Of a stretch of 64,000 nucleotides of DNA, positions 1 through 8,361 are shown piece after piece. This DNA is from Pedobacter steynii (GTDB lineage: Bacteria; Bacteroidota; Bacteroidia; Sphingobacteriales; Sphingobacteriaceae). The position numbers and the translations under genes were made by a program. Positions within the stretch are counted from its first letter, which is position 1, and every line of letters begins with the position of its first letter. The notes beneath the pieces were generated by a model, which searched no databases, was not told the origin of the DNA, and was given only the letters and a program-made list of their open reading frames with translations. The stretch spans positions 248,001 through 312,000 of the forward strand of contig NZ_FNGY01000001.1 of NCBI RefSeq assembly GCF_900103665.1. Direction: 5' to 3'.

Positions 1-23
1 TGTCTTCATTTTATCCATTAAAC

Positions 24-221
24 ATGAAATACTTCAAAAAGGCATGGAGGCTGTTGTGCCTTGTGCTATTGGTTACGCTTGCTGTAGCAGGAATTGGCCT
101 GGGTGGCGGAGTTCCTATACCTGCCAGTAGCAGAAAAGAAAACCACATAGAAATTTCCGTAGAACTACCCGAGTCAAAGGAGGAATCAAAAGAGGTTGAA
201 GAATTCTTCCAGAAAGTGTAA
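24..221 (+). CDS. small exported or membrane-anchored protein of unknown function
   Basis: A 65-residue protein. Basic residues at the N-terminus (KYFKKAWR) precede a hydrophobic stretch at about residues 10-34 that ends in a Gly/Pro-rich segment, which looks like a signal peptide or single membrane anchor. The C-terminal half is charged and Glu/Lys-rich, possibly helical. I recognise no family. It is followed by about 400 bases without a convincing gene, so it does not appear to share an operon with the next gene. The start is the only ATG in frame near the window edge. Short exported proteins like this are common in Pedobacter and usually uncharacterised. Confidence 0.5.
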   Translation: MKYFKKAWRLLCLVLLVTLAVAGIGLGGGVPIPASSRKENHIEISVELPESKEESKEVEEFFQKV

Positions 222-624
222 AAGAGAATAAGACCAGCTCGTTTCCATGCAGGCTATTCTACTGGTTCCTGGAAACAGGTAAAATTACGCATGAAACTTC
301 TTAAATCATTATTTACATTTGATCAATGTCTTGCTTCATCCCGGCCAGACAAATGGTTTCTGAAAGGTAAACCTGTTTTTCGTGGTCTGAGGGCTGGGAA
401 AACATATAAGCTTTATCCCCTCATAAAATAGCATATTCTGTGCTGTGAAATGATCAATAGCTGACCGATGGTTGGTAACTGAACAAGAATATACAAAGAT
501 TTTCAAATTAACCGCTCTCATGGATAACCGAAAATTCGTTACCGACGTGTTTATCTCCTTCTGAGCACAATGAAAAATTGCGCATTAAGCGCTTTTTAAA
601 AAAGCAACTTTAAAACTAAAGCAG
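222..624. other. intergenic stretch without a convincing gene
   Basis: About 400 bases. One minus-strand reading frame (336-521) is open but has no recognisable composition or motif. A TACATTTG sequence at 314-321 resembles the Bacteroidota -7 box, but there is no clear TTG element 19-21 bases upstream, so it is not called a promoter. A short GCGC-ATTAA-GCGC hairpin followed by T residues lies just before the next gene. Confidence 0.4.
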
Positions 625-3600
625 ATGAATACGTCACAAACGCCTCCGGGATTGTCCTTTGCCATAAACAGCCAGGATCAGGACAATACGATTTACATTA
701 CCCAAGACCCATTGGTAAACAAGCTTACCTTTACGATAGATACCAATGTTAGCAATACTGTTTTTACTCCGGGCAGCCTGGTTGATCCGGATGATGTTTC
801 CAATACCAAGGCCTCTCTGATCTATCTTGATTTAAGCCCACTGCAGATTCCGGTTAAAGACTTTAACCAAATTGTCTGCGAGGCTACAGGCTGGCAATTT
901 CAGCATTTTGCAAATAGCATCATTGGGATGGCACCTCTTGCGGGGCTGAACATTAATGCGTCATCACCGTCGGTGGAAATCAGCATCAGCAAACTGATTC
1001 TGCCAAATCCGCCATCCGGTTCCAATGTTAATCTTTGGGTCCGGTATTACCATGTCAGCCCTATAAATTATCTGAACATTCCTGGCGTAACCTACTTTAA
1101 AGTTTCCTTACTTAATGCGCCGGAAAACAAAAAAGACCTGCACGAAGCGATAGATTGTGTGCTGGTCTCTCCATCCTTTATTGTGAACACGATAGACGGA
1201 TACCCCCAGGTCAAAAACAGCATTACTTTTGCATTTAAGCCTGGTGCAAATCCGGTTCCTGTAATTGCTAATGCAAATACCAGCTTTACCCTTAGTTTTG
1301 TATATGCGCCTTCGGCGCCGGGTTGTGGCGCCTTAACCAGTCCTCAGTCTGCACTTGATTTCATTAAGGTTCAACAGGAGGGAAGCGGGGCCGCATGGAC
1401 CGTCACACCCGATAATAATGTGCAAAATCCAGGTTGGATACTGCAACCACCCAGTCAGAAAGCCATAATAGGTGTTGACGCAGTGGTTTCTTTTGATGTT
1501 AATGACATCATTACCCGGTTTGAACCTGGTCCAACCTTAATGCATGTTCAATACCATAATGTCCCTGGTTATAACGATGGAGCTTACAGCATCGTCTTAG
1601 ATAAAATCCCGCATGTATCGATTGCTTCGCTGGAAGTCTCACCTAATCCTTCAGTAATCGTTGATGGAACGGCATCCGTTGAGCTCTCCTGGATTGCCTC
1701 AGATTACACCTCACTGATGCTGATGCCTTTTTATGAGGATGTGACGCAATTGAATACCTATACCGCTAAGCTGGAAAAATCGGAAGTCATCACCCTTGTG
1801 GCCACAGGTTCCGGGAGCAGTGCCAATCAGGCTATTTCCAGGGCTAGTGCGGATGTGTTGCCGGTGATCAACGCTTTTGGTGTAACGCCATCTGATGTTT
1901 ATTTCCATGATTATCCTCATGAATCCCGGTTTTTCTGGGATGTAGCAACGAATGATACGGTGTTGCTGGCGGATGACAGCTCTAAAAATACTGAAATCGT
2001 ACCTGCTAAAGGTACTAAGGTGGTTAGTGTCAGTTCGCCTGGAATGTGGTCGTTGATTCCCCAGGATAGTGCGAACCCACATACGCTTGCCCGTAACGTA
2101 TTGATTCGTTCTTTTAATATTGAAGCACAAGCCAATGATTGTGGGTTTAGCCCACTGGCAGCTGTAGCTTCTCCTTCCGCAGCTTTTATTGCGGTACTCA
2201 ACAAGGCTGCAAATATCCTAAGCCTGAGAAATCCACTTGATTTTAGCGAGTATGCGGCCCCGATTCCGACAGGGGCAGGTCCGGTAGATCAGGTTTTTTC
2301 CTATGGCGGACAGTATCTGTTTGTGTTAAATAGCGGAGGTTCTGTTACCATTGTTAAAACGATCTGGAATGGCAGCACTGGGATTTATAATTTCTCGGTA
2401 CTTCAAACGATCGCTATTGAAGGAACACCGGTACGGATAGCCATTTCAAATGATGACAAATACATTTTCGTGACGACCAGTCTGATTGGCTTTGGGAAGT
2501 TGATTGTCATTGAAAACAAAGGTGGAGATGTGTTTGGCGTTAAGCAGGACATCGAGGTTACGCAAAATCCTTCGGGAATAGGAATAGACCCCTGCGGGTT
2601 GAATGTATATGTAGCCATGACCGGCGACGATAGTGTTGCAGTTATAAGCTATAGCGCCATTGACCAGGAATTTAAATACAATAGAAGTATTGTGGGCTTA
2701 CCTGCTCATCCGGTAGACATTGCTGTGGGAGATCCTCATGGAAAAACCCTGTTGGTGGTTTGTGGAGCCAGTAATGTACTGATGGCACTGAATGCCGGGG
2801 ATGATGATGCCTCAACGGGACAACGCATTGAAATCAGCGGGGCGCCTGTCAGGATTACTGTGACTCCCGACAGGGCCTACGCTTTTATCGTCTGTAACGG
2901 TACAAATGCAGCCACGCTGATTAGCTGTTATTCAGGAGCTGGAAATTGTAAAATTATGGAAAGCGCGATTCCTGCGGGCACGAAGCCAGTCTCCGTGACT
3001 ATGGCCTACGATGGCACTGCAGCATATGTTTCAAATGCTGATCACAGTGTGACAAGCTTTAACCTTGTCAATTATCAACTGCGGAATACCCCCGTAAACG
3101 TTGGAAAACAGCCAACAGATGTGGCCGTTTCTGCTGATGGAAAGTTCGCGGTTAGTTGGCATAATGTTTTGTTCATCAGCAATAAACCAAACTATACCAA
3201 AGGGATTTATATCTATGAAACTGACTCTGGCGCGATTTCCACGCGACTGGAAACGAAAGACATCATTAAGTGTGTCTTTTCTCCATCCGGGAATTCGGCG
3301 AATATGTATGTCATTCAGCAGGATGAGCAGGAAGTAACCATCCTTGAAACAGGAGAGTTTGCTGTAAAATCGACGATTCCAATACCTGCAGGGGCAGGCG
3401 GGTTGGCACGTTTTCCAGTAGAACTAGGGATGTCTGCAAATGGTTTAAACCTGTACGTGATCAGCAAAGATGCCAGCGGGAAATACAGTTTTCTTGCCTA
3501 TACCTGCGATGAGTCTAAGGGTGTTTTTAGCCTGAAGACAGACCTGACTTTGTTTACTTCTTCCGCCTCGAATCACATCATGATGCAGTATACGCCTGAT

Positions 3601-4086
3601 GGTAATTATGTCTTCGTGGGAAGTGGGGCCGACAAGAAAATACGCGTTCTTCAGCTCGGTAGTAATGGGCTTTACAACTTAAATTCAAACCAGATCAACC
3701 TGGATATCCTCGCCCGTACAATGGTGGTATCGCCAGATAACAATACACTTTACGTGATTCTACAGCAGAACATGAAGTCCTCCATAGTCATTGTAAACAT
3801 CAAAGACCTGAAATCAGAAGAATACCTGTTCCCGGCAACGTATGCCACACTGGTCAATTTTCAGCAGGCAGTTATTTCTGCCGATGGCAAGCGGATTTTT
3901 ATTACAGATGCAAATATCGCAGGGCTGAGGGTATTGAGTACAATGACCTTGCGTGTGATACAGACCCTTTCCTGGGAGCAGAATATACAGTATCCAATGG
4001 GTATTGCCATGCAGGGGGACGATTCCAGGTTGTTCATTACTGGTTTTTTTAGCGGCAATATGGCGATGATCAATCAAATCAATTAA
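625..4086 (+). CDS. large YVTN-type beta-propeller repeat protein
   Basis: A 1153-residue protein without an evident signal peptide. The first ~300 residues are beta-rich and unrecognised. Residues ~310-500 look like Ig-like domains (SVELSWIASDYTSLML; FFWDVATNDTVLLAD). From ~505 to the end there are repeated blades of about 40-45 residues of the type G-x-P-V-x-I-A-x-S-x-D-x-K-Y-I-F-V, the YVTN/lactonase-like beta-propeller pattern, enough for one or two propellers. Examples are VRIAISNDDKYIFVT, PTDVAVSADGKFAVS and ARTMVVSPDNNTLYVI. Such propellers usually bind proteins or surfaces; an enzymatic role is not supported. The gene lies 41 bases before the next co-directional gene, so the two are probably expressed together. 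The exact function is unknown. Confidence 0.7.
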   Translation: MNTSQTPPGLSFAINSQDQDNTIYITQDPLVNKLTFTIDTNVSNTVFTPGSLVDPDDVSNTKASLIYLDLSPLQIPVKDFNQIVCEATGWQFQHFANSIIGMAPLAGLNINASSPSVEISISKLILPNPPSGSNVNLWVRYYHVSPINYLNIPGVTYFKVSLLNAPENKKDLHEAIDCVLVSPSFIVNTIDGYPQVKNSITFAFKPGANPVPVIANANTSFTLSFVYAPSAPGCGALTSPQSALDFIKVQQEGSGAAWTVTPDNNVQNPGWILQPPSQKAIIGVDAVVSFDVNDIITRFEPGPTLMHVQYHNVPGYNDGAYSIVLDKIPHVSIASLEVSPNPSVIVDGTASVELSWIASDYTSLMLMPFYEDVTQLNTYTAKLEKSEVITLVATGSGSSANQAISRASADVLPVINAFGVTPSDVYFHDYPHESRFFWDVATNDTVLLADDSSKNTEIVPAKGTKVVSVSSPGMWSLIPQDSANPHTLARNVLIRSFNIEAQANDCGFSPLAAVASPSAAFIAVLNKAANILSLRNPLDFSEYAAPIPTGAGPVDQVFSYGGQYLFVLNSGGSVTIVKTIWNGSTGIYNFSVLQTIAIEGTPVRIAISNDDKYIFVTTSLIGFGKLIVIENKGGDVFGVKQDIEVTQNPSGIGIDPCGLNVYVAMTGDDSVAVISYSAIDQEFKYNRSIVGLPAHPVDIAVGDPHGKTLLVVCGASNVLMALNAGDDDASTGQRIEISGAPVRITVTPDRAYAFIVCNGTNAATLISCYSGAGNCKIMESAIPAGTKPVSVTMAYDGTAAYVSNADHSVTSFNLVNYQLRNTPVNVGKQPTDVAVSADGKFAVSWHNVLFISNKPNYTKGIYIYETDSGAISTRLETKDIIKCVFSPSGNSANMYVIQQDEQEVTILETGEFAVKSTIPIPAGAGGLARFPVELGMSANGLNLYVISKDASGKYSFLAYTCDESKGVFSLKTDLTLFTSSASNHIMMQYTPDGNYVFVGSGADKKIRVLQLGSNGLYNLNSNQINLDILARTMVVSPDNNTLYVILQQNMKSSIVIVNIKDLKSEEYLFPATYATLVNFQQAVISADGKRIFITDANIAGLRVLSTMTLRVIQTLSWEQNIQYPMGIAMQGDDSRLFITGFFSGNMAMINQIN

Positions 4087-4127
4087 TCATTAAATATTTT
4101 CATTTACCAATTTAAACAAATTAGCGC

Positions 4128-5189
4128 ATGAGTTACGATGGATTTTTTATCAGAGACTATGTTGGCGAGCCAATTAATGGTTCAAAAGCGCCAAACTGGA
4201 CCAATTCTCCGGACATTATTTGTACCGGGCCAACACCGTTATCCGATCCCAGGGTGGTTTCGGATGTGAACCAGTATAAACAGGGCTTGCCGCAGGCGAA
4301 TACACAGACGCCCCTAACGAATAACTGGGTATATCTGCGTGGATTAAACCCACAATCTGGCCCGTTGAAAACTACGCTTTATCTGTATTATGTGGATACT
4401 TCCATTGTACTCTGGCCTCAGAACTGGAAGACGGCGGGCATTGTTGTTGCCGGTGAACAGCAAAACTGGCAAACATTGAATGCACCGGCAAGCACTGATA
4501 ATGACGGAATTGCGGGGACAATTACCCCTTTTGGATGGACACCACCAAGACAGGGCATACATTATTGTCTCGTTGCCTGGGCTGAAAACGGCCCGAATCA
4601 ATCCACTCCACCAGACCTTGGTAGTATTGGTAGTGTTTCAGATATGGCAAATTTCATCATTTCCCATCCCAATGTAGGTTGGAAAAATACCGTTGAGGTA
4701 GATGCTTCACAAGCAACTATGCAGGGAGTGGCCTCCGTAATCGGGCCTCCCGAGGGGGGACAACTGATGGTAGGGTTGCAATGTGTAGATATTCCTACCG
4801 ATGGTTATATTGAGTTTTCTGTACCCGGACCTAATCATGACAATACGATCATCTTTCCCAGAACTCAGGTGGCAAAACCCAACTACGGGCAAACCTTCCT
4901 GGTCAATTACCCTCCTGGATTCAAGACCTCATTGAGCTGGACCTATTATAAGGGGCCAACTGAAGTTCCTGATGGGGCGAATATCATTCCTTTTGTTGGG
5001 GAATGGGGGTCCAGTAATGCTTTTATTGAACAGGCAAGGGTTGTTGCTCCGGGGCACCTTATTGAAGCACATCATCATGGTACACCTCAGGAGTTTTTGG
5101 CCAATGGCAATGCTTTTGCCGTTTCGTCTAAGGCTACCAGGACGATTATGCTGATCGGGTCTGTTCCTTTCAGAATGACTCATAAATAA
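4128..5189 (+). CDS. uncharacterised beta-rich protein, partner of the upstream propeller gene
   Basis: A 353-residue protein with no signal peptide or membrane segment. It begins MSYDGFFIRDYVGEP and is rich in Trp, Asn, Pro and Gly. Its N-terminal half (WVYLRGLNPQSG; TTLYLYYVDTSIVLWP; GIHYCLVAWAENGP) resembles Ig-like modules that describe strand-rich assembly proteins, but I recognise no named family. The C-terminal half (about 200-353) contains a second beta-type region. It follows the propeller gene by 41 bases and is closed by a strong terminator, so the pair is probably one transcription unit. It resembles in style, but not clearly in sequence, the unknown protein at 61778-62500. Confidence 0.6.
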   Translation: MSYDGFFIRDYVGEPINGSKAPNWTNSPDIICTGPTPLSDPRVVSDVNQYKQGLPQANTQTPLTNNWVYLRGLNPQSGPLKTTLYLYYVDTSIVLWPQNWKTAGIVVAGEQQNWQTLNAPASTDNDGIAGTITPFGWTPPRQGIHYCLVAWAENGPNQSTPPDLGSIGSVSDMANFIISHPNVGWKNTVEVDASQATMQGVASVIGPPEGGQLMVGLQCVDIPTDGYIEFSVPGPNHDNTIIFPRTQVAKPNYGQTFLVNYPPGFKTSLSWTYYKGPTEVPDGANIIPFVGEWGSSNAFIEQARVVAPGHLIEAHHHGTPQEFLANGNAFAVSSKATRTIMLIGSVPFRMTHK

Positions 5190-5205
5190 GAGGACTCCTT
5201 CACAC

Positions 5206-5243
5206 AAAAACGCCTGAAATCATCTGATTTCAGGCGTTTTTTA
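5206..5243. terminator. strong hairpin terminator, likely bidirectional
   Basis: A near-perfect stem of about 16 bp (AACGCCTGAAATCA pairing with TGATTTCAGGCGTT) with a two-base loop, A residues before and T residues after. It sits between the plus-strand unit ending at 5189 and the minus-strand gene ending at 5271, so it can serve both. Confidence 0.85.
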
Positions 5244-5270
5244 TAGCTGTAGAGATCAAGCCGCATTCAA

Positions 5271-6002
5271 TTAGCTCAGGAATTTCCCTTTCAGTCTTTC
5301 TATAAATAATGCCTTGAATGTATTGCCGATGGGGATCGGTTCTTCGGCACCTTCAAGATAAAGCCGTCCGCCATCCATGGAAATGATCTTATTGATAGAA
5401 ATGAGATAGGATTTATGTATCCTGACGAAATTTTGCGCTGGCAACCTGTCTTCCAGCGTTTTCATGTTTAATAAGGAAATCACCCTTCTTTTATTGGTCA
5501 GATAAAAGGAAATGTAATTTTTCAGTCCCTCAATATAGATAATGTCATTATAATCGATTTTAATGATTTTGCCTTTATCAGTTTTAACAAAGATCTGGTG
5601 TTCTGTTTCTTTAATTTCTACCGGAGGAGCTTTTTCCGCAATCGGTTTGTACAGTCTGTTCAGTGCCTTTTGGGTTGCGACAAGGAACCTTTCAAAAGGG
5701 AAGGGTTTGAGCAGATAATCGATCACATCATTGTCAAAAGCCGTTACCGCATAGTTGGAATACGCCGTTGTTAAAATAATATTGGTCTTGTTTCCAAAAG
5801 ATTTGACAAAGTCAAGCCCCGTAAAGGTGGGCATATTGATATCCAGAAAGATCAGATCAATATCTTCTTTTTCTATATATGGCAATGCCTCGAGCGCGCT
5901 GTTAAAGGAAGCTACAATTTCTAGATAAGGAGTTTTTTTACTGTAATTCTTAATTACTTCAATAGCATGTGGTTCATCATCAACTATGAGACATCTGAGC
6001 AT
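5271..6002 (-). CDS. LytTR-family response regulator
   Basis: A 243-residue protein with an N-terminal receiver domain (residues ~1-120) followed by a LytTR DNA-binding domain (~145-240). Receiver landmarks are the acidic pair at D8-D9 (LIVDDEPHA), the phospho-acceptor D54 in LIFLDINMP, the T/S of ILTTAYSN and the K of LLKPF. The LytTR part shows IIYIEGLKNYISFY and FVRIHKSYLISINKI. This is the LytR/AlgR type that pairs with membrane LytS-like kinases in Bacteroidota. The kinase gene lies directly upstream on the same strand (gap 115 bases). The target is unknown; the adjacent lanthipeptide operon is one possibility but not shown by the sequence. Confidence 0.92.
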   Translation of the reverse strand: MLRCLIVDDEPHAIEVIKNYSKKTPYLEIVASFNSALEALPYIEKEDIDLIFLDINMPTFTGLDFVKSFGNKTNIILTTAYSNYAVTAFDNDVIDYLLKPFPFERFLVATQKALNRLYKPIAEKAPPVEIKETEHQIFVKTDKGKIIKIDYNDIIYIEGLKNYISFYLTNKRRVISLLNMKTLEDRLPAQNFVRIHKSYLISINKIISMDGGRLYLEGAEEPIPIGNTFKALFIERLKGKFLS

Positions 6003-6117
6003 AATGTATTAATTATTGATATCTAAATATATATATAATTGAATTTAAATGAGCACAAATGGATTTATTGTTTATCTATTGAAAAAAAAATATGTTAAAC
6101 GACAAATTACTGGTTAA

Positions 6118-7209
6118 TTACAGTGCGATTTTCAGCGATAAGGTGTACCTTTTTTCTTCATTTTTGATGTCCAGGCTAAATTTATCCGGGTAGTAGTTTT
6201 CCAGTTTATAGAGGATGTATTTAATGCCGATCCCATGGCCATCGTTGATCAGGGAGTCTACCGGTTTTTTTTTGTTCGTAAGCGAAAAAGACAATTGGTT
6301 GTTTTCTACTTCCAGACTAATGTCCACTGGATTTTCGGGGTCTGTAATCTCACCGAATTTCATCGCATTTTCTATCAGTGTAATCAGGATCAGTGGTACA
6401 ATCTTATGATCTGCTTTGACTCCGGATTCCCTGAAATTAAAATTGAACTGATTTTGAAACCTGAAATTGTTCATGAGAATCAGGTTTTTAATGTGTTTGG
6501 TTTCCTCACTTAACAGTGACTTTCCGTCGTAATCGACATCTTTAAGGGAGTATCTCATGATTTCAGATAAGGTAATTATTCCTTTGGCCAACTCATTGGA
6601 GAGGTCAAGAGATTTAGAGTAAAGAAAACTGAGCGTATTGAATAGAAAGTGTGGGTTAATCTGGGCTTTCAGAAAAGACAACTTCATATTCAGGATGCTG
6701 TTTTTTAGCGATTGTTCCTCATTCTCTTTTATCCTTAACCGTTTTTCCGACAGGATGGACATTCTCGCGAACCAAAAAGCGGTTCCAAGGAAGATGAAAT
6801 AGCTTAACCGCCAGATTGATCCTACAATATAAAAGGTCAGGTTAGTGGTGAGTGTTTTATTGCCCGACAGCCCCAGGTGGATGAGCAGGTAGGACATTAA
6901 GGTTTTGATCAAAATATAGCAAACCATGAGGATCATTATTTTAACCAGGAACGAGACGATGGGGATTTTAGGTTTATGTTGTGGCAGTGCCCAATAGGTG
7001 CAGAAATAGAAAACGGAGATGTTAAGAAAAGCCATGAGAATGGTCTCTGTCCAGAAAAGACGCTTGGGTTCTAAGATGAAAACCAGCGAGATTTCATATA
7101 GCCAATAAATTATCCAAAAAGCCAAATGCTTATAAAAGATTCTTGATCGAAGGAAATGGAAAGGAGTCATAAAGGAAGGTACAAAGTTTTGATCATAAAT
7201 GGTATTCAT
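6118..7209 (-). CDS. LytS-type sensor histidine kinase
   Basis: A 363-residue membrane protein. Four hydrophobic segments lie in the first ~150 residues (for example ~30-47, 60-75, 85-112, 125-148). They are followed by a linker helix and a His_kinase (PF06580) domain with the phospho-acceptor H187 in AQINPHFLFNTL. A HATPase domain has the N-box LITLIENAMKFG and the G-box GHGIGIKYI. This family signals from the membrane to a LytTR regulator; its partner is the downstream gene at 5271-6002. No extracytoplasmic sensor domain is evident, so the membrane segments themselves probably sense the signal. The start was chosen as the first Met in frame; Met14 is an alternative. Confidence 0.92.
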   Translation of the reverse strand: MNTIYDQNFVPSFMTPFHFLRSRIFYKHLAFWIIYWLYEISLVFILEPKRLFWTETILMAFLNISVFYFCTYWALPQHKPKIPIVSFLVKIMILMVCYILIKTLMSYLLIHLGLSGNKTLTTNLTFYIVGSIWRLSYFIFLGTAFWFARMSILSEKRLRIKENEEQSLKNSILNMKLSFLKAQINPHFLFNTLSFLYSKSLDLSNELAKGIITLSEIMRYSLKDVDYDGKSLLSEETKHIKNLILMNNFRFQNQFNFNFRESGVKADHKIVPLILITLIENAMKFGEITDPENPVDISLEVENNQLSFSLTNKKKPVDSLINDGHGIGIKYILYKLENYYPDKFSLDIKNEEKRYTLSLKIAL

Positions 7210-7480
7210 TCGCCCTCATTTTATCCGGATTTCGTGGTCGTTTATCCAATTTTAATCCTGGATTTCATACTTGCCGGAATCTTAGCGAATCGTGTTGTAT
7301 GGGTGTTCAGGCAGGAGAAATGGCCTAAATCCGATTGTCCTTAGTCCTGTTCCGGCAACATCTTGAAAATTCGTTCGTACATGAATTTGCTACGTTGGGC
7401 ATTTTCCTGACTGAGTTGGTGTAATACTTTTCTGATCCTTCTCCTTTCTATACACATTTGTTCAACCAAACTATCAGATC

Positions 7481-7648
7481 ATGAAACCAAAACAAGAAAC
7501 TAAAGAGATTAAGTTCAAAAAAAGAACCATTGAGTATTTAAACATTCAGGAAATGAAAGCTATCAATGGTGGTGGTGATCCCCAGAATCCTTCAGATACA
7601 ACCAACACCCTTACCATTACCTATACGATTAGTGTACCAAAACCCTAA
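7481..7648 (+). CDS. Cys-free GG-leader peptide, putative RiPP precursor
   Basis: A 55-residue peptide. The leader carries the Bacteroidota class I lanthipeptide-type motif (EIKFKKRTIEYLNIQEMKAI) ending in NGGG, a double-glycine cleavage site suited to the C39 transporter in the same operon. The predicted core is DPQNPSDTTNTLTITYTISV then PKP: seven Thr and two Ser but no Cys. A lanthionine cannot form in this peptide alone, so if it is modified the product would be dehydrated, or dehydrated and reduced, but linear. It is the first gene of the operon, 11 bases before the LuxR regulator. It could also be a signalling peptide. The peptide and its GG leader are clear; substrate status is inferred. 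Confidence 0.75.
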   Translation: MKPKQETKEIKFKKRTIEYLNIQEMKAINGGGDPQNPSDTTNTLTITYTISVPKP

Positions 7649-7659
7649 ACTAAAAGATT

Positions 7660-8361
7660 ATGACCAGGATCATCCCTTTTTCGACAGCCAAAATTGTAGA
7701 TGCTATCTGTATTGCATCCGACAATAATATTCTTTGTGAAGCACTTTTTGACTACCTGCAGCACCGCAACTTTGAAAACATAGGAGTAGCGTGTTCTGAG
7801 AAAGAAACCCTTGATTTTCTTGGTAGGTGTGATTCTTCTATCCTGATCATCAGCGCCAACTTGTTGGATAGCACTGTTTTTCAAACGATAGATGCATTAA
7901 AAAAACTTAAAACGGATGTGAAGGTAATTCTGCTGAGCAATAAAATAGAAGTCCTCCGGTACTTTGAGGAAAGTCAGGATGGCGTGGTGAAGGGGCTGTT
8001 GTCCAATCATGAAAGCATGAGCGATTTGTATTACTGCATCATGGAGGTTTATAACTCCAGGAAGTATAAGTCGGGTCACGTGAAGCGGTTATTGCTGCAG
8101 AGCCAGATCAGCTCCTATGATCTTCCTGCATTAGGTTGCAGCTTTAGCAAGATCAAAGAGTTGACAAAAAGAGAGATGGAAATTTTTCTGGCCATTTCCA
8201 ATACACTATCTACAAGAAGAATTGCTGAGGCCTTGTTTATCAGCCCCGCAACAGTCAATAACCACAAGGCCAGTATTATCGGGAAGCTGAGTTTAAAGGG
8301 CAAAAATCAACTGTTGTCCATAGCGGTTTGGTACAGGACCACACTCACTAACATCGCATGA
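7660..8361 (+). CDS. atypical NarL/LuxR-type regulator lacking the phospho-acceptor Asp
   Basis: A 233-residue protein. The C-terminal LuxR-type helix-turn-helix (about 165-225) is clear: LTKREMEIFLAIS, then TRRIAEALFISPATVNNHKA. The N-terminal ~125 residues fold-match a receiver, but where the phospho-acceptor Asp is expected (D-x-N-L-P-D) it reads S65-A-N-L-L-D, and the acidic pocket near residue 20 is ASDN rather than DD. It is therefore probably a phosphorylation-independent regulator, perhaps responding to a peptide or protein partner. It lies between the precursor (11 bases upstream) and a LanC-like gene it overlaps by 4 bases (ATGA), so it is a pathway regulator by position. Confidence 0.85.
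   Translation: MTRIIPFSTAKIVDAICIASDNNILCEALFDYLQHRNFENIGVACSEKETLDFLGRCDSSILIISANLLDSTVFQTIDALKKLKTDVKVILLSNKIEVLRYFEESQDGVVKGLLSNHESMSDLYYCIMEVYNSRKYKSGHVKRLLLQSQISSYDLPALGCSFSKIKELTKREMEIFLAISNTLSTRRIAEALFISPATVNNHKASIIGKLSLKGKNQLLSIAVWYRTTLTNIA

Noticed and set aside
314-321. TACATTTG as promoter for the propeller gene
   Set aside because: Matches the -7 box but no TTG element at the right distance and it lies 300 bases from the gene.
336-521. 61-codon minus-strand frame in the first intergenic region
   Set aside because: No domain, signal or coding-like composition, and no neighbour relation.
1711-2204. Long minus-strand frames opposite the propeller gene
   Set aside because: Antisense shadows of a well-supported gene with no recognisable motif.
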